From assembly GCA_003696975.1 (NCBI GenBank), contig RFGT01000204.1:1-33923 (forward strand): a DNA stretch of 33,923 nucleotides, in the 5' to 3' direction. Under the pieces are notes generated by a model. That model did not search any database. It was not told where the DNA came from and saw only the letters and a program-made list of their open reading frames with translations. The position numbers and the translations under genes are program-made. The stretch is from Nitrospirota bacterium. GTDB taxonomy: Bacteria > Nitrospirota > Nitrospiria > Nitrospirales > UBA8639. Every line of letters starts with the position of its first letter. Within the stretch, counting starts at the first letter, position 1. Positions 16,216-26,122 of the stretch are shown here, one piece after another.

Positions 16216-16941
16216 TTAGAGCTTAAACCGCTCACCCAAATAGACGGCTCGCGCCTTTGAGCTGTTGACGAGAACCTCAGGTGTACCTTCCTCCAGGATT
16301 TCCCCTTCATTAATGATATAGGCCCGATCTGTGATCGAGAGCGTCTCTTGCACATTGTGGTCAGTGATCAGAATACCCATTCCTTTGTCGCGTAGGGCAT
16401 GAATGATAGCTTGGAGATCACTAACGGCAATAGGGTCGATTCCTGCAAACGGCTCATCCAACAGAAGAAACCGGGGGTTGGATGCCAGAGCCCGCGTGAT
16501 TTCCAAGCGCCGACGCTCCCCTCCCGACAAGGTGAAGGCTTTGTTATGTCGCAACGGCGTCAACCCCAGTTCATTCAGCAAATTGGCTAACCGTTCTTCA
16601 CGTTCCGCTCTCCGCAGCCGTTGTAACTCCAACACGGCCAAGATGTTTTCCTCAACCGTCAGGCGTCGAAACACTGATGCCTCTTGAGGAAGATACCCCA
16701 TCCCCTTCCTGGCACGTTGATACATCGGCAAATGGGTAATGGGCTCACGATTCAGAAAGATCTGACCATGATCGGGAGGGCACAACCCGACTACCATATC
16801 GAAAATGGTGGTTTTGCCAGCTCCATTGGGGCCCAACAACCCTACGATTTCTCCGGCAGAGACTTCAAGATGAACCCCTTTCACAACTTCTCGCCCCTTA
16901 AAACACTTTCGTAATCCTTTTGCCATAACTCGATCACTCAT
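16216..16941 (-). CDS. lptB: LPS export ABC transporter ATPase LptB
   Basis: A 241-residue ABC ATPase that powers extraction of lipopolysaccharide from the inner membrane with LptF/LptG. It shows the Walker A GPNGAGKTT, the Q-loop in GYLPQEASVFRRLTVEENI, the signature LSGGERRRLEI, the Walker B FLLLDEPFAGID and the switch histidine in ITDHN. The Q-E-A-S-V-F-R-R-L stretch is typical of LptB rather than of branched amino-acid transporters. The ATG at 16941 is taken; an ATG five codons later is possible. It sits between lptA and rpoN, the usual Gram-negative arrangement. Confidence 0.96.
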   Translation of the reverse strand: MSDRVMAKGLRKCFKGREVVKGVHLEVSAGEIVGLLGPNGAGKTTIFDMVVGLCPPDHGQIFLNREPITHLPMYQRARKGMGYLPQEASVFRRLTVEENILAVLELQRLRRAEREERLANLLNELGLTPLRHNKAFTLSGGERRRLEITRALASNPRFLLLDEPFAGIDPIAVSDLQAIIHALRDKGMGILITDHNVQETLSITDRAYIINEGEILEEGTPEVLVNSSKARAVYLGERFKL

Positions 16942-16996
16942 ACACAGAGTCCCACCACGATCAAAGAGACACCCAGCAGAGTCGTCTCATTGGCCA

Positions 16997-17539
16997 TCAC
17001 GATTTTCCCCCCTGCTCCATGATCAGCACTTGCGACCCTCCTTCGACTACGCTGCGATCTTCTTTTAAATACATGGTCATTTTGGTTCCACTGACACGTG
17101 TCCCCCGCTGCCATGCGACAGGCGATTTGGTCAATACAATTTTTTCTTCATCTTTGTAATAAATTGCCAGCCCACACGTCGCTTTCGCAGTGGCCTTCTT
17201 GATAAGAACTCGCCCTGTGGCCTTGATCCTATCAACCTGTTGCCCTACCCCGTTGGCTTCTGTTTGCTCATGTTCCTCAGTTCGGTCAGACGCCTTAAAG
17301 AACACCACCATCTTGTCCGATCGCACGAGGAGATCTCCTTGTTTTAAAACGACATTCCCCTCGAAAATCGCTTTTCGGTCTTTCCCTTGCGCAATCATGG
17401 TTTGGGCCGTGATCGTGGTTGATGGTGACAGCTCGCCTCCTGCTCCCATTCCCTGATCAAGGGCTGAGAGCATGACACCTAACACCAGAGAGAGCCCCAC
17501 ACTCCTCAGCCAATTATGATGCAATGTCCACTGTAACAT
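16997..17539 (-). CDS. lptA: LPS transport periplasmic bridge protein LptA (OstA-like)
   Basis: A 180-residue protein. A signal-peptide-like hydrophobic segment (about 13-28, VGLSLVLGVMLSAL) is followed by the OstA/LptA beta-jellyroll. Its repeating strands include TITAQTMIAQGKDRKAIFEG, NVVLKQGDLLVRSDKM, GRVLIKKATAKATCGLAIYY and SGTKMTMYLKEDRSVVEGG. LptA forms the periplasmic bridge carrying LPS to the outer membrane. The ATG at 17539 overlaps the end of lptC by 26 bp, suggesting coupled translation. Downstream lptB is 55 bp away. Confidence 0.9.
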   Translation of the reverse strand: MLQWTLHHNWLRSVGLSLVLGVMLSALDQGMGAGGELSPSTTITAQTMIAQGKDRKAIFEGNVVLKQGDLLVRSDKMVVFFKASDRTEEHEQTEANGVGQQVDRIKATGRVLIKKATAKATCGLAIYYKDEEKIVLTKSPVAWQRGTRVSGTKMTMYLKEDRSVVEGGSQVLIMEQGGKS

Positions 17540-18080
17540 AGTTGAGCACTTGAAATTGTTCTGTTTCCAAGTTTCCTACCAACCCAATACCTGTAATGGT
17601 GAGTCCCTGACGGTGAATGATGACCGGAGCAGGCGAGTAAAATTCTTGAGTTTCATCTCTCCAACGAAGGATAGGGGTCAATAAGGTCAATCCATTGGTA
17701 AACGTCACGGAGATAAAGTCTTCTTGATCGACTAGCTCAAAGCTGTTGGTTGCCGTATCAATCATCCCGCGTTTCGCATGAACGATCATTTCTCGATCCT
17801 GTCGACCAAATAACGAAACCTGAACGTTTTCCAACAACGCTTGATGGCGAGAGTCATACATCTGTGCACGTTCGGCCTCAACTTCCCACCGTATTCGTCC
17901 TTCACGCGATTGCTGATACGTAAACCGTTTGATCCCCGCATCGGCTTGTCCACGCGAGGGAACCACCACCGTAACACTTGCGGGCCGCGAGTGAGCTTGA
18001 TGGTACGCCAGGTAGAGCAGACTCATCCCTATCCCCGCCACAAGTGCCACACAACCTCCTCTAACCCAAAGCGCTTGCAT
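17514..18080 (-). CDS. lptC: LPS export system protein LptC
   Basis: A 188-residue protein with one N-terminal membrane anchor (about 8-27, GGCVALVAGIGMSLLYLAY). A periplasmic beta-jellyroll follows, with strands of the LptC type (RIRWEVEAERAQMYDSRHQA, LLENVQVSLF, FYSPAPVIIHRQGLTITGIG). LptC connects the inner-membrane ABC transporter to LptA. It is the first gene after the ribosomal cluster, separated by 230 bp. The ATG at 18080 has only a weak ribosome-binding site. The kdsC/kdsD genes that often precede lptC are absent here. Confidence 0.88.
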   Translation of the reverse strand: MQALWVRGGCVALVAGIGMSLLYLAYHQAHSRPASVTVVVPSRGQADAGIKRFTYQQSREGRIRWEVEAERAQMYDSRHQALLENVQVSLFGRQDREMIVHAKRGMIDTATNSFELVDQEDFISVTFTNGLTLLTPILRWRDETQEFYSPAPVIIHRQGLTITGIGLVGNLETEQFQVLNYVTVDIAS

Positions 18081-18310
18081 TAGTCTGTATCCATTGTGGT
18101 TCTTGGGGTTGGCACGTCCAAAAAAAAGAATAACACACGACCCAGGGCAAGTAAACTCATCACCATGGGAAAGGGAGTCAACTTGCTAGCGAGAATGGAT
18201 AACGATTTACAGTCTAGGGGAAAAAGAAAAGCTTAAGGGAAGGAGGGTCTATTTACTTATTGTGACGTAGAGTCCACAAGAAGCCAGCACATCATCCTGC
18301 AGAATCCTCT
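18081..18310. other. Gap between the ribosomal cluster and lptC
   Basis: The largest gene-free stretch in the window, 230 bp. It probably contains the end of the rplQ transcript and the promoter of the lptC group. I found no convincing terminator hairpin with a U-run and no well-spaced pair of -35/-10 boxes. A TTGACT occurs on the minus strand, but no good -10 follows at 16-18 bases. A 34-codon frame starting at 18166 on the minus strand lacks a ribosome-binding site and runs into lptC. Confidence 0.6.
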
Positions 18311-18712
18311 TTACGTCCCATGGTGCGACTCTGCCTGTTTGCCAGTCGGCGAGCCAGCACGGGCAACAAGTTCGAGTGCTACGAGTTCCGCTGCATCACC
18401 AGGGCGATATCGTGTTGGGATAATTCGCGTATAGCCGCCCGGGCGAGTGCGAAAGCGGCTAGCGACATCATCAAACAATTTGGAGACCACTGCTTTGTCA
18501 CGAATAAACGCAAGGGCTCTTCGCCTGGCATGGAGGCTCCCATCTTTTCCTAACGTGATCATTTTGTCGGCCAGTCCTCGAACTTCTTTTGCTTTGGCCG
18601 CGGTTGTCTCAATCCGTTCATGTTCAAGCAACGCGGTTACGAGATTGCGAAACAGCGCCTTACGATGTTTTGTATTCCGACCGAGTTGGCGACCCTTTTT
18701 ACGATGTCTCAC
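18311..18712 (-). CDS. rplQ: 50S ribosomal protein L17
   Basis: A 133-residue protein beginning [20 protein letters not shown], the conserved L17 N-terminus. It continues with [18 protein letters not shown] and ends with the family's [16 protein letters not shown] plus a short polar tail. L17 sits near the polypeptide exit tunnel of the large subunit. It is the last gene of the alpha group, 22 bp after rpoA, and the end of the whole ribosomal supercluster. Confidence 0.97.
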   Translation of the reverse strand: MRHRKKGRQLGRNTKHRKALFRNLVTALLEHERIETTAAKAKEVRGLADKMITLGKDGSLHARRRALAFIRDKAVVSKLFDDVASRFRTRPGGYTRIIPTRYRPGDAAELVALELVARAGSPTGKQAESHHGT

Positions 18713-18734
18713 ACACTACTCCTTCCCTGATTCA

Positions 18735-19733
18735 TCACTTTTTCGATTGGTCTTCTTGCTGTGCGGTTGCTTGGCTTTTAATGCCCAACCCTAATCCCAT
18801 CTCTGCTAGAACTTCTTTGATTTCATTCAACGATTTCTTCCCAAAATTTTTGGTTTTGAGCATTTCCATCTCGGTTTTCTGAACAAGATCTTCAATGGTC
18901 TTGATGTTGGCATTTTTCAAACAGTTGGCGGCTCGTACGGACAACTCCAATTCGTTCACACTTCGCATGAGATTTTTATTGAATTCCGCGTTCTGGTCCG
19001 TTCCTGGCACTTCAGACTTGGACTCTTGAACCGATTCACTGGGGATGCAAATAGCCAGATGATCACGCAAGATAGATGCTGCCGTAGCCACAGCCTCCTG
19101 AGGAGACAGACTGCCATCCGTCCACACCTCAAGGATGAGTTTGTCATAATCGGTGATTCGCCCCACCCTAGCATTTTCAACCTGGAAATTCACGCGCTTG
19201 ATTGGAGAAAAAATCGAATCGACCGGGATCACGCCGATAGGAAGTCCTTCCTCCTTATTCCGCTCAGCCGGCACATATCCCCGACCTGGTTTGACAATCA
19301 TTTCCATATCCAACATGCCATCTTTATCAAGGGTGGCAATATGCAAATCAGGATTTAAAATCGTCACCTCCGCGTCATGTTGGATATCCGAGGCCAAAAC
19401 CTCCCCCGGCCCTTTCTTCTTGAGACGAATGGCTTTAGCCTTATCAGTATGCAACTTCAGCCGCAAGTTCTTGATATTTAAGATAATAATGGTAATATCC
19501 TCTGCCACGCCGGGAAGCGTGGAAAACTCATGGTAAGCACCCTCGATTTTCACCGACGTAACAGCCGCTCCAGGTAGCGAAGACAATAAGACTCGCCGAA
19601 GCGAGTTCCCTATGGTGGTTCCGAACCCTCGCTCAAAGGGCTCAGCCGTGAACCGTCCATACGTGGATGAGGCGGTGTCTTTGTCCAACTCCAGCCGCGT
19701 GGGTAACTGAAAATCTTTCATCTCCTTGATCAT
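18735..19733 (-). CDS. rpoA: DNA-directed RNA polymerase subunit alpha
   Basis: A 332-residue protein. The N-terminal dimerisation and assembly domain (about 1-235) shows [21 protein letters not shown]. The C-terminal DNA-binding domain (about 255-320) shows [16 protein letters not shown] and [15 protein letters not shown]. Alpha nucleates polymerase assembly and contacts UP elements and activators. The ATG at 19733 is supported by GGGGGGAG eight bases upstream; an ATG four codons later has no usable spacing. It lies between rpsD and rplQ, as in most bacteria. Confidence 0.98.
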   Translation of the reverse strand: MIKEMKDFQLPTRLELDKDTASSTYGRFTAEPFERGFGTTIGNSLRRVLLSSLPGAAVTSVKIEGAYHEFSTLPGVAEDITIIILNIKNLRLKLHTDKAKAIRLKKKGPGEVLASDIQHDAEVTILNPDLHIATLDKDGMLDMEMIVKPGRGYVPAERNKEEGLPIGVIPVDSIFSPIKRVNFQVENARVGRITDYDKLILEVWTDGSLSPQEAVATAASILRDHLAICIPSESVQESKSEVPGTDQNAEFNKNLMRSVNELELSVRAANCLKNANIKTIEDLVQKTEMEMLKTKNFGKKSLNEIKEVLAEMGLGLGIKSQATAQQEDQSKK

Positions 19734-19808
19734 AAAGCCTGCTCCCCCCTTGTCATCGCTTTCATCAGCTTCTCTCGATTAGCTAAAGCACTCCACGCTG
19801 CTTGTTCC

Positions 19809-20435
19809 TTACCGGGAGTATAATTCCACAACTACTTGCTCATTGACAGGGGCCCTAATCTCTTCTTTCGTGGGCAACGCGCGCAGAGTCCCTTTACAGG
19901 CCTCCCGGTCAAGCTCCAGCCATGAGACCACACCTTGTGCTTCAGCCGCATCTAAGGCTGCCTGGACAACCAATAACTGCCGACTCTTGTCCTTGAGTTC
20001 CACAACATCGCCCACAGAGAGAATCATTGAAGGAATATTAGACTTCCGTCCATTAACGAGTACATGGCCATGGGTGACCAGTTGTCTGGCCTGTCTACGA
20101 GATTGAGCAAAGCCAAGTCGATAGACCACATTATCCAACCGCCGCTCCAGGAGGCTCAGCAAGTTTTCGCCCGTGACCCCAGGCTGCCGTTCGGCCCGTC
20201 TAAATAATCCACGAAATTGCCGCTCGAGCACACCATACATTCGGCGCAATTTTTGTTTTTCGCGAAGCTGAATGCTATAGTCTGTCACCCGAGTCCGATT
20301 CTGACCATGCTGTCCTGGCGGATAACTCCGTCGTTCAATCGCACATTTCTCTGTCATACACCGGGTGCCTTTGAGAAAGAGTTTGACACCCTCTCTTCGA
20401 CAAATTCGACATACAGGACCTAAATAATTTGCCAC
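19809..20435 (-). CDS. rpsD: 30S ribosomal protein S4 (zinc-binding form)
   Basis: A 208-residue S4, a primary 16S rRNA binder that nucleates small-subunit assembly and contributes to decoding accuracy. Four cysteines (Cys9, Cys12, Cys26, Cys31) form a C-x2-C, x13, C-x4-C zinc site at the N-terminus. The S4 RNA-binding domain is near [20 protein letters not shown] and [15 protein letters not shown]. In many bacteria S4 represses its own operon; no such leader was identified here. It lies 73 bp downstream of rpsK. Confidence 0.98.
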   Translation of the reverse strand: MANYLGPVCRICRREGVKLFLKGTRCMTEKCAIERRSYPPGQHGQNRTRVTDYSIQLREKQKLRRMYGVLERQFRGLFRRAERQPGVTGENLLSLLERRLDNVVYRLGFAQSRRQARQLVTHGHVLVNGRKSNIPSMILSVGDVVELKDKSRQLLVVQAALDAAEAQGVVSWLELDREACKGTLRALPTKEEIRAPVNEQVVVELYSR

Positions 20436-20508
20436 GTTTCTCCTCTCTTATCTCTTCTTCTTGTACGCCATTTGGGCGAAAACGAAGGCCATGCAGGTCT
20501 TTTCCCCT

Positions 20509-20892
20509 CTATACCCGCCTGCGCTTAGGCGGTCGACAGCCATTGTGCGGAATTGGGGTCACATCTCGAATGAGGTTGACCCGCAACCCGGCAGCTTGCA
20601 AGGCCCTCACAGCTGATTCCCGGCCAGCTCCTGGCCCACTGACATACACATCAATTTGTCGCATTCCATGTTCCATGGCTTTCCGACCGGCAGCTTCCCC
20701 TGCTTTGGTAGCAGCGAATGGAGTGCTTTTTCTTGAGCCTTTAAACCCCAAACTTCCTGCACTCGACCAAACAATCGTATTCCCGTTCATATCAGTAATC
20801 GTCACCAACGTGTTGTTAAAGGATGCTTGGATATGGGCAATGCCCGCCTGAACGATTTTCTTCTCTTTCTTTTTGCCTTTTTTCACGCTCAT
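20509..20892 (-). CDS. rpsK: 30S ribosomal protein S11
   Basis: A 127-residue protein with a lysine-rich start. It carries the S11 core [56 protein letters not shown] and the invariant [13 protein letters not shown] end. S11 lies on the small-subunit platform near the mRNA exit. It follows rpsM by 71 bp. Canonical alpha-operon position. Confidence 0.98.
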   Translation of the reverse strand: MSVKKGKKKEKKIVQAGIAHIQASFNNTLVTITDMNGNTIVWSSAGSLGFKGSRKSTPFAATKAGEAAGRKAMEHGMRQIDVYVSGPGAGRESAVRALQAAGLRVNLIRDVTPIPHNGCRPPKRRRV

Positions 20893-20963
20893 GAATCCGA
20901 CCTTTTGGATATTCCCTATGTGCTGTGCTGCTCGACCACGTGGAAGGTTATCGTCATGTAAGA

Positions 20964-21332
20964 TTACTTCTTCGAACGGCCAATAGCCGCCCTTCGACCT
21001 TTACGAGTCCGTGCATTCGTTTTAGTCCGTTGTCCCCTGACCGGCAAGCCTCGTCGGTGTCGAAGACCTCGATACGATCCAATGTCAATTAATCGCTTAA
21101 TGCTCAACGTCACATCCTTTCGCAAATCCCCTTCGACTTTAAAGTCTCGGTCAATAGTCTCACGTAGTTTGACAATGTCCTCTTCTCGAAGATCCTTGAC
21201 TCGGATTGAGCCGTCAATGCCTGTTCGCTGCAAAATGGTTCGAGCACTCCATGGACCGATCCCGTAGATATAGGTTAATCCTACATCGATTCGCTTATTG
21301 GCTGGAAGATCAACACCTGCAATCCGAGCCAT
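20964..21332 (-). CDS. rpsM: 30S ribosomal protein S13
   Basis: A 122-residue protein beginning [20 protein letters not shown], the S13 signature. A helix-two-turn-helix core and the basic [20 protein letters not shown] tail follow. S13 is in the 30S head and forms bridges to the large subunit and contacts to P-site tRNA. It is the first gene of the alpha group, downstream of rpmJ. Confidence 0.98.
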   Translation of the reverse strand: MARIAGVDLPANKRIDVGLTYIYGIGPWSARTILQRTGIDGSIRVKDLREEDIVKLRETIDRDFKVEGDLRKDVTLSIKRLIDIGSYRGLRHRRGLPVRGQRTKTNARTRKGRRAAIGRSKK

Positions 21333-21401
21333 TGGTTATCCCTTTCTACTTTCAAACATGTCCAAGCGTTTTCCTAGCACGTTCGCACAAGCTTTCCCTG
21401 T

Positions 21402-21515
21402 TTAACCTTGCCGTTGCTTATGTCGAGGATTGACGCACCGAACGCGGACCACTCCCCGGCGACGAAAGACTTTACATTTTGAGCAAATGGGTTTGACAGA
21501 TGACTTAACTTTCAC
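21402..21515 (-). CDS. rpmJ: 50S ribosomal protein L36 (zinc-binding form, GTG start)
   Basis: A 37-residue protein read as [17 protein letters not shown], then [20 protein letters not shown]. Cys11, Cys14, Cys27 and His32 form the classic L36 zinc ribbon. The start is GTG at 21515; the nearby ATG at 21520 is in another frame and meets a stop after two codons. GGGGAA lies a few bases before the start. It lies between infA and rpsM, its standard place. Confidence 0.96.
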   Translation of the reverse strand: MKVKSSVKPICSKCKVFRRRGVVRVRCVNPRHKQRQG

Positions 21516-21554
21516 AACATTCCCCTTTTTTTTGAGAAATTTGGCACCTTATTT

Positions 21555-21773
21555 CTACTTAAACCGATAGGTAATTCTCCCTCGAGTTAAATCGTACGGG
21601 GAGAGTTCCACCGTTACCTTATCTCCGGGAAGGATTCGAATAAAATGCATCCGCATTTTACCAGAAATATGAGCCAAGATGTTTTGTCCGCTTTCAAGAC
21701 GAACTCTGAACATCGCGTTGGGAAGTGTCTCTGTCACCACCCCTTGAACTTCAATGACATCCTCTTTGCCCAT
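21555..21773 (-). CDS. infA: Translation initiation factor IF-1
   Basis: A 72-residue single OB-fold protein beginning [20 protein letters not shown] and ending [12 protein letters not shown], which matches IF-1 over its whole length. IF-1 binds the 30S A site and assists IF-2 and IF-3. It lies 41 bp after map and 39 bp before rpmJ. Confidence 0.98.
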   Translation of the reverse strand: MGKEDVIEVQGVVTETLPNAMFRVRLESGQNILAHISGKMRMHFIRILPGDKVTVELSPYDLTRGRITYRFK

Positions 21774-21814
21774 ACGTTCAACTCATGGAACAAGCTGGGT
21801 TTTGGCTCTTGTCA

Positions 21815-22567
21815 TTACAACTGGGTCAGCACACGAGGTGGCCCACTTGGTTGAATCGCAACCGTATGTTCAAAATGGGCAGACCAGCTTCCATCCACGG
21901 TGACGGCTGTCCATTGATCTTCCAAAACCCGCACGTGATAACTACCCATATTTACCATAGGTTCAATGGCTAGCACCATGCCCGGCTTCAGTCGAGGTCC
22001 CTGACCGGGCCTGCCATAATTGGGGACTTGCGGCTCCTCATGCAATTGCCGCCCAATCCCGTGTCCTACAAAATCCCTCACCACCGAAAAGCCCCACGCT
22101 TCCACATGAGATTGAATAGCATGTGAAATATCCGAAAGCCGTTTTCCCACCACAGCTTGCTCAATCCCCTTCTCTAGCGCCTCCTTGGTAACCCGCAGCA
22201 ATGTGTTGACAGATTCGGGAATAGAGCCCACTGCTACTGTAATAGCTGCATCTCCATAGAATCCCCGAACAATGGCCCCCAAATCCAGACCAATAATGTC
22301 TCCCTCTCGCAAAACCTTCTGTGCAGACGGGATGCCATGCACCACTTCGTCATTAACAGACGCACACAGAGTCTTGGGATAGTTTCGGTAACCCTTGAAG
22401 GCAGGAATACCCCCTAGATCGCAGATAACCTCTTCTGCCAGTCTATCCAATTCCAGAGTCGTAACCCCAGGCTTCACGGCATTTACCAAGACTTGCTGGG
22501 TCTCCGCAACTACTTTACACGCTGCAGCCATCAACTCAATCTCTTCCTCGGTCTTGAAATCAATCAT
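21815..22567 (-). CDS. map: Methionine aminopeptidase, type I
   Basis: A 250-residue enzyme that removes N-terminal methionine from new proteins. Metal ligands are visible at Asp95, Asp106, His169, Glu202 and Glu233, with substrate-contacting His78 (HGIP) and His176 (QLHEEP). It lacks an N-terminal extension, so it is the simple cytosolic class. The ATG at 22567 overlaps the adk stop by four bases (ATGA), implying coupled translation. Confidence 0.97.
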   Translation of the reverse strand: MIDFKTEEEIELMAAACKVVAETQQVLVNAVKPGVTTLELDRLAEEVICDLGGIPAFKGYRNYPKTLCASVNDEVVHGIPSAQKVLREGDIIGLDLGAIVRGFYGDAAITVAVGSIPESVNTLLRVTKEALEKGIEQAVVGKRLSDISHAIQSHVEAWGFSVVRDFVGHGIGRQLHEEPQVPNYGRPGQGPRLKPGMVLAIEPMVNMGSYHVRVLEDQWTAVTVDGSWSAHFEHTVAIQPSGPPRVLTQL

Positions 22568-23220
22568 GCACGTTCGGAGCGATTCAGTAAAGCAAGCAAT
22601 CGATCTCGCACGGTTTCCACTGAGCCTGAACTATCAAGTTCCGCAAGCACCTGTCTTTCCCGGTAATAGGCAATCAACGGAGCTGTTTGCGCTTCATAGA
22701 CTGAAAGACGAGAGCTTACAGTCTCCCGTTGATCATCTCGGCGCTGCTGCAACGGCCCGCCACAGCGATCGCACACCCCTTCCCTCCTCGGCGGAGAAAA
22801 ATCAAGATGATATACGGCTTGACACTGGGTGCAGATTCGCCGTCCCGTCAATCGGCGAATAATTTCTTCTTGGGATAGACTGAAGTACACGACCTGATCC
22901 AAAGTCTGCCCACGCTGCTCGAGAAACGACGCTAGGAGGTCAGCCTGTTTCACGGTTCGAGGAAATCCGTCAAGCACAAATCCGTTCAAACAAGTGGCGA
23001 TTTTTTCCTGCACTAATCCCATCACCACTTCATCTGGAACGAGCTCCCCTCGATCCATATACTGCTGCGCCTTTTGCCCTAACTCGCTTCCTTGGGTTAC
23101 GGCTTCACGTAAAAGATCTCCTGTGGAAATCTTACAGACGCCAAATTTCTGCGCCACGATCTCGGCTTGGGTTCCCTTACCTACCCCCGGTGCCCCAAGA
23201 AACACCCATCGCTTCCCCAT
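22564..23220 (-). CDS. adk: Adenylate kinase with zinc-binding lid
   Basis: A 218-residue enzyme balancing ATP, ADP and AMP. The P-loop GAPGVGKGT is at residues 9-17, and the NMP-binding helix region includes ISTGDLLREAV and DGFPRTVKQA. The long lid holds four cysteines (130, 133, 150, 153) in a C-x2-C, x16, C-x2-C zinc knuckle, as in Bacillus-type adenylate kinases; Escherichia coli lacks it. The start codon overlaps the secY stop by one base (TAATG). Confidence 0.97.
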   Translation of the reverse strand: MGKRWVFLGAPGVGKGTQAEIVAQKFGVCKISTGDLLREAVTQGSELGQKAQQYMDRGELVPDEVVMGLVQEKIATCLNGFVLDGFPRTVKQADLLASFLEQRGQTLDQVVYFSLSQEEIIRRLTGRRICTQCQAVYHLDFSPPRREGVCDRCGGPLQQRRDDQRETVSSRLSVYEAQTAPLIAYYRERQVLAELDSSGSVETVRDRLLALLNRSERA

Positions 23221-24533
23221 TACCCGCTCCGTCCTTTCAGTCGCCCTTTGGCCAAAAACCCCTCGTAGTTACGCATCAACATATGCGATTCAATCTGTTG
23301 GGCTGTATCAAGCCCTACACCAATTACAATCAACAAGGACGTCCCTCCGAAATAAAACGGAACGTTCAGTTGGTAAATGAGGAGCTCAGGAATAACACAC
23401 ACTACCGCCAGGTAAATCGCCCCAGCGAAGGTAATCCTGGTCAACACCTTATAAATATCGTCTGCCGTCCGTTGACCCGGGCGAATTCCCGGGATAAACC
23501 CCCCATATTTTTTCATATTATCCGCCATGTCCACTGGATTCAATACAACTGCGGTATAGAAGAAACAGAAGAAAATGATGAGTCCAACATAGAGCAAGGT
23601 ATACACTAGCGACCCTGGAGCCAGTTGCGCCCCAAGCGACTGCACCCACGGAACCTGGATAAACCCTGTAATCGTTGCAGGGAATGCAATAATCGAGGAG
23701 GCAAAGATCGGCGGGATCACCCCCGCTGTGTTGATTTTCAGTGGGATATGGGTGCTCTGCCCCCCGTAAACTCTTCGCCCAATCACGCGCTTAGCATATT
23801 GCACTGGGATTTTTCGCCGTCCACTCTCCAAAAATACTACGGCAGTCACCACTGCAAGCATCACCACACCGAGTAAGAGGAGGAACACGAGGCTCAACTC
23901 TCCTACTCGATACAGGTCCAATGTCTGAACAATGGCACTGGGAAGGCGAGCCACAATCCCCGCAAAGATAATGAGAGAGATGCCATTCCCGACGCCTCGC
24001 TCAGTAATCTGCTCCCCAAGCCACATCAAAAATGCTGTGCCTGCTGTCAGTGTAATGACCGTCATAAAGCGGAAAGGCCAACCGGGCTCGATCACGAATG
24101 CACCTTGGTTCATCCCCTCAAGCCCGAGAGCAATCCCAAATCCCTGCACAAGCGCAATGCCAATCGTTCCATATCGCGTATATTGAATAATGGTTTTGCG
24201 GCCTCGCTCTCCCTCCTTGGCCAACTTCGACAAATGGGGAATGACAACCGTTAATAGCTGTAAGATGATCGAGGCGCTAATGTAGGGCATGATGCCCAGC
24301 GCAAAAATCGTCAGTCTTGATAACGCCCCTCCGGAAAAAATGTCTAAAAATCCCAGCAGCGCCCCTCCTCGGTCAAGGAGAAACTTGGCTAATTCCTCGT
24401 TATTGATTCCTGGCGTAGGAATATGCGCGCCAATGCGGTACACCGCCAGCATCGCCAAGGTGAATATGACCCGGCTGCGCAACTCTGGAATTTTGAGAAT
24501 GTTCTGGAAGCTCGTAATGAGCCGTTCAAGCAC
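23220..24533 (-). CDS. secY: Protein translocase subunit SecY
   Basis: A 437-residue protein with about ten hydrophobic membrane spans, the central channel for Sec export and membrane insertion. Landmarks include the N-terminal [35 protein letters not shown], and [20 protein letters not shown] in the large cytosolic loop used by SecA and ribosomes. The start is GTG at 24533, overlapping the rplO end by eight bases. Followed by adk and map in tightly overlapping order. Confidence 0.97.
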   Translation of the reverse strand: MLERLITSFQNILKIPELRSRVIFTLAMLAVYRIGAHIPTPGINNEELAKFLLDRGGALLGFLDIFSGGALSRLTIFALGIMPYISASIILQLLTVVIPHLSKLAKEGERGRKTIIQYTRYGTIGIALVQGFGIALGLEGMNQGAFVIEPGWPFRFMTVITLTAGTAFLMWLGEQITERGVGNGISLIIFAGIVARLPSAIVQTLDLYRVGELSLVFLLLLGVVMLAVVTAVVFLESGRRKIPVQYAKRVIGRRVYGGQSTHIPLKINTAGVIPPIFASSIIAFPATITGFIQVPWVQSLGAQLAPGSLVYTLLYVGLIIFFCFFYTAVVLNPVDMADNMKKYGGFIPGIRPGQRTADDIYKVLTRITFAGAIYLAVVCVIPELLIYQLNVPFYFGGTSLLIVIGVGLDTAQQIESHMLMRNYEGFLAKGRLKGRSG

Positions 24534-24975
24534 GGCTGATGACCTTGGCTTGTCCGCCAGCTTGCTGGATTTTCTGAATTGCTGTTTGACTGAATTTATG
24601 GGCTTCTATGATCAATGGTTGACTCAGCTCGCCAACACCCAGGATCTTGACAGGGCGGGTTCGGTGCTTAATAAGACCTTTCTCACGCAAGACTTCTGGA
24701 GTAATGGGAGAAGCCGCCGGCAATGTCGCGAGGGTTTTCAAATTAACAATGGCATAGTCCACTGAAAACGGATTGCGAAACCCTCGCTTGGGAAGACGCC
24801 TTGCCAGAGGCATTTGCCCCCCCTCGAACCCTTCCAAGTTAGGACGACCAGCCCGTGCAAGCAGCCCTTTATGCCCTCTGCCCGCGGTTTTTCCTGATCC
24901 AGATCCTGGACCTCTTCCCACACGACGCCGTTTCTTTTTGGCTCCAGGCAAGGGATGCAATTCATGAAGTTTCAT
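24526..24975 (-). CDS. rplO: 50S ribosomal protein L15
   Basis: A 149-residue protein. The start is set at the ATG of [20 protein letters not shown]; the open frame runs to 25113, but that extension lies within rpmD and is not L15-like. The glycine- and basic-rich N-terminus ([18 protein letters not shown]) is typical, as is the [17 protein letters not shown] stretch. It overlaps the rpmD end by 14 bp. No good ribosome-binding site, so coupling to rpmD is likely. Confidence 0.96.
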   Translation of the reverse strand: MKLHELHPLPGAKKKRRRVGRGPGSGSGKTAGRGHKGLLARAGRPNLEGFEGGQMPLARRLPKRGFRNPFSVDYAIVNLKTLATLPAASPITPEVLREKGLIKHRTRPVKILGVGELSQPLIIEAHKFSQTAIQKIQQAGGQAKVISRA

Positions 24976-25180
24976 CGTCAGAGACCCGAACAAGATGTTG
25001 GACTTTTCGCAGTAATCCATAGACTTGAGCAGTCTTTGGCCGCTTGACAGTCTGATGCAGTTTCCGTAACCCCAGAGCACGAAGATAGACCCGCTGGCAT
25101 GCAGGTCGACCAATAGGGCTGTGTATCAACGTGATGCCCAGATATCCTGGTGGACTTTCATGTGGCATACCAGTAGACAT
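24962..25180 (-). CDS. rpmD: 50S ribosomal protein L30
   Basis: A 72-residue protein with the short ferredoxin-like L30 core: LGITLIHSPIGRPACQRVYL, LRALGLRKLHQTV and LLRKVQHLVRV. It carries about ten extra N-terminal residues before the core. The ATG at 25180 is preferred (GAGAAG shortly upstream); a GTG at 25192 and an ATG at 25168 are alternatives. It lies between rpsE and rplO. Confidence 0.92.
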   Translation of the reverse strand: MSTGMPHESPPGYLGITLIHSPIGRPACQRVYLRALGLRKLHQTVKRPKTAQVYGLLRKVQHLVRVSDDETS

Positions 25181-25199
25181 TGGTCTTCTCACTCACCGG

Positions 25200-25712
25200 T
25201 CAAGATGAGGCCTTCTCTGAGGGCTCACCGTTGGACTCAGTCCGGCGCATTCGTCTAACCTCATCAGGGTTTTTGATTTGTGCAAGACCATCCAGCGTCG
25301 CCCGGACCACATTGAATGGATTCCCGCGACCCAGCGTTTTCGCAATGATATTGTGTGCCCCTAGAACCTCCAAGATTGCTCGGACCGCACCTCCGGCAAT
25401 GATGCCCGTCCCTTCTTTAGCGGGCTTCAAGAGAACATGCTCCGCACCAAAGTACCCATGAACATTGTGCGGGATACTCCCGTTTTTCAAAGGCACATGC
25501 ATCAAATGCTTTTTCGCTTGCCCAACAGCTTTGGCAATAGCCGGAGGGACCTCTGCCGCTTTGCCCTTTCCAACCCCTACCCACCCATGCCCATCCCCCA
25601 CAACCACGAGAGCACAGAACGAAAACCGCTTTCCGCCTTTGACGACCTTGGCAACACGATTGATGGCCACAAGTTTGTCTTTCAGATTCAGTTCGTCTGG
25701 ATTAACCCGCAC
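25200..25712 (-). CDS. rpsE: 30S ribosomal protein S5
   Basis: A 170-residue protein. The double-stranded RNA-binding domain starts [20 protein letters not shown], and the C-terminal domain has [19 protein letters not shown]5 affects decoding fidelity and helicase activity at mRNA entry. The start is GTG at 25712; a strong GGAGGAGG lies about 11 bases upstream. The short hydrophilic tail after RRMRRTES is variable in the family. Confidence 0.97.
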   Translation of the reverse strand: MRVNPDELNLKDKLVAINRVAKVVKGGKRFSFCALVVVGDGHGWVGVGKGKAAEVPPAIAKAVGQAKKHLMHVPLKNGSIPHNVHGYFGAEHVLLKPAKEGTGIIAGGAVRAILEVLGAHNIIAKTLGRGNPFNVVRATLDGLAQIKNPDEVRRMRRTESNGEPSEKASS

Positions 25713-25742
25713 CGACTGTGTATCCTCCTCCCTCCAAGTTCG

Positions 25743-26108
25743 TTAAAACTCAAGACCCGCTTCGCGCGAAGCCTCAGCTAAGGCTTGCACACGGCCGTGG
25801 TACAGACGTCCGCCTCGGTCAAAGACCACCGCGGTAATATTCGCGGCTCGAGCACGTTCCGCTACGAGCCGACCAACAGCACGAGCGGCTTCTCTGTTTC
25901 CTCCGGACTTCAACTGACTCCGAAGCTCCGGCTCACAGGAGGAAGCCGCGACCAAGGTGTGACCAATCGTATCGTCGATAATCTGCGCGTGGATGTGAGC
26001 GTTACTGCGGTAGACATTCAGCCGAGGGCGCGTTGGTGTCCCAAAGACACGCTTGCGTACTCGCCGTTTCCGTCGCTCAAACCGTCTCCGTTTAACCGTC
26101 TGGCTCAT
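25743..26108 (-). CDS. rplR: 50S ribosomal protein L18
   Basis: A 121-residue protein with an arginine-rich start ([17 protein letters not shown]) and the L18 core [20 protein letters not shown]. The end is [29 protein letters not shown] in parts. L18 delivers 5S rRNA to the large subunit together with L5. It lies 14 bp after rplF. Confidence 0.98.
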   Translation of the reverse strand: MSQTVKRRRFERRKRRVRKRVFGTPTRPRLNVYRSNAHIHAQIIDDTIGHTLVAASSCEPELRSQLKSGGNREAARAVGRLVAERARAANITAVVFDRGGRLYHGRVQALAEASREAGLEF

Positions 26109-26122
26109 ACACGCACTTCCGT

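Noticed and set aside
18062-18166. 34-codon minus-strand frame before and into lptC with a hydrophobic stretch
   Set aside because: No ribosome-binding site, overlaps the lptC start in another frame, and no family recognised.
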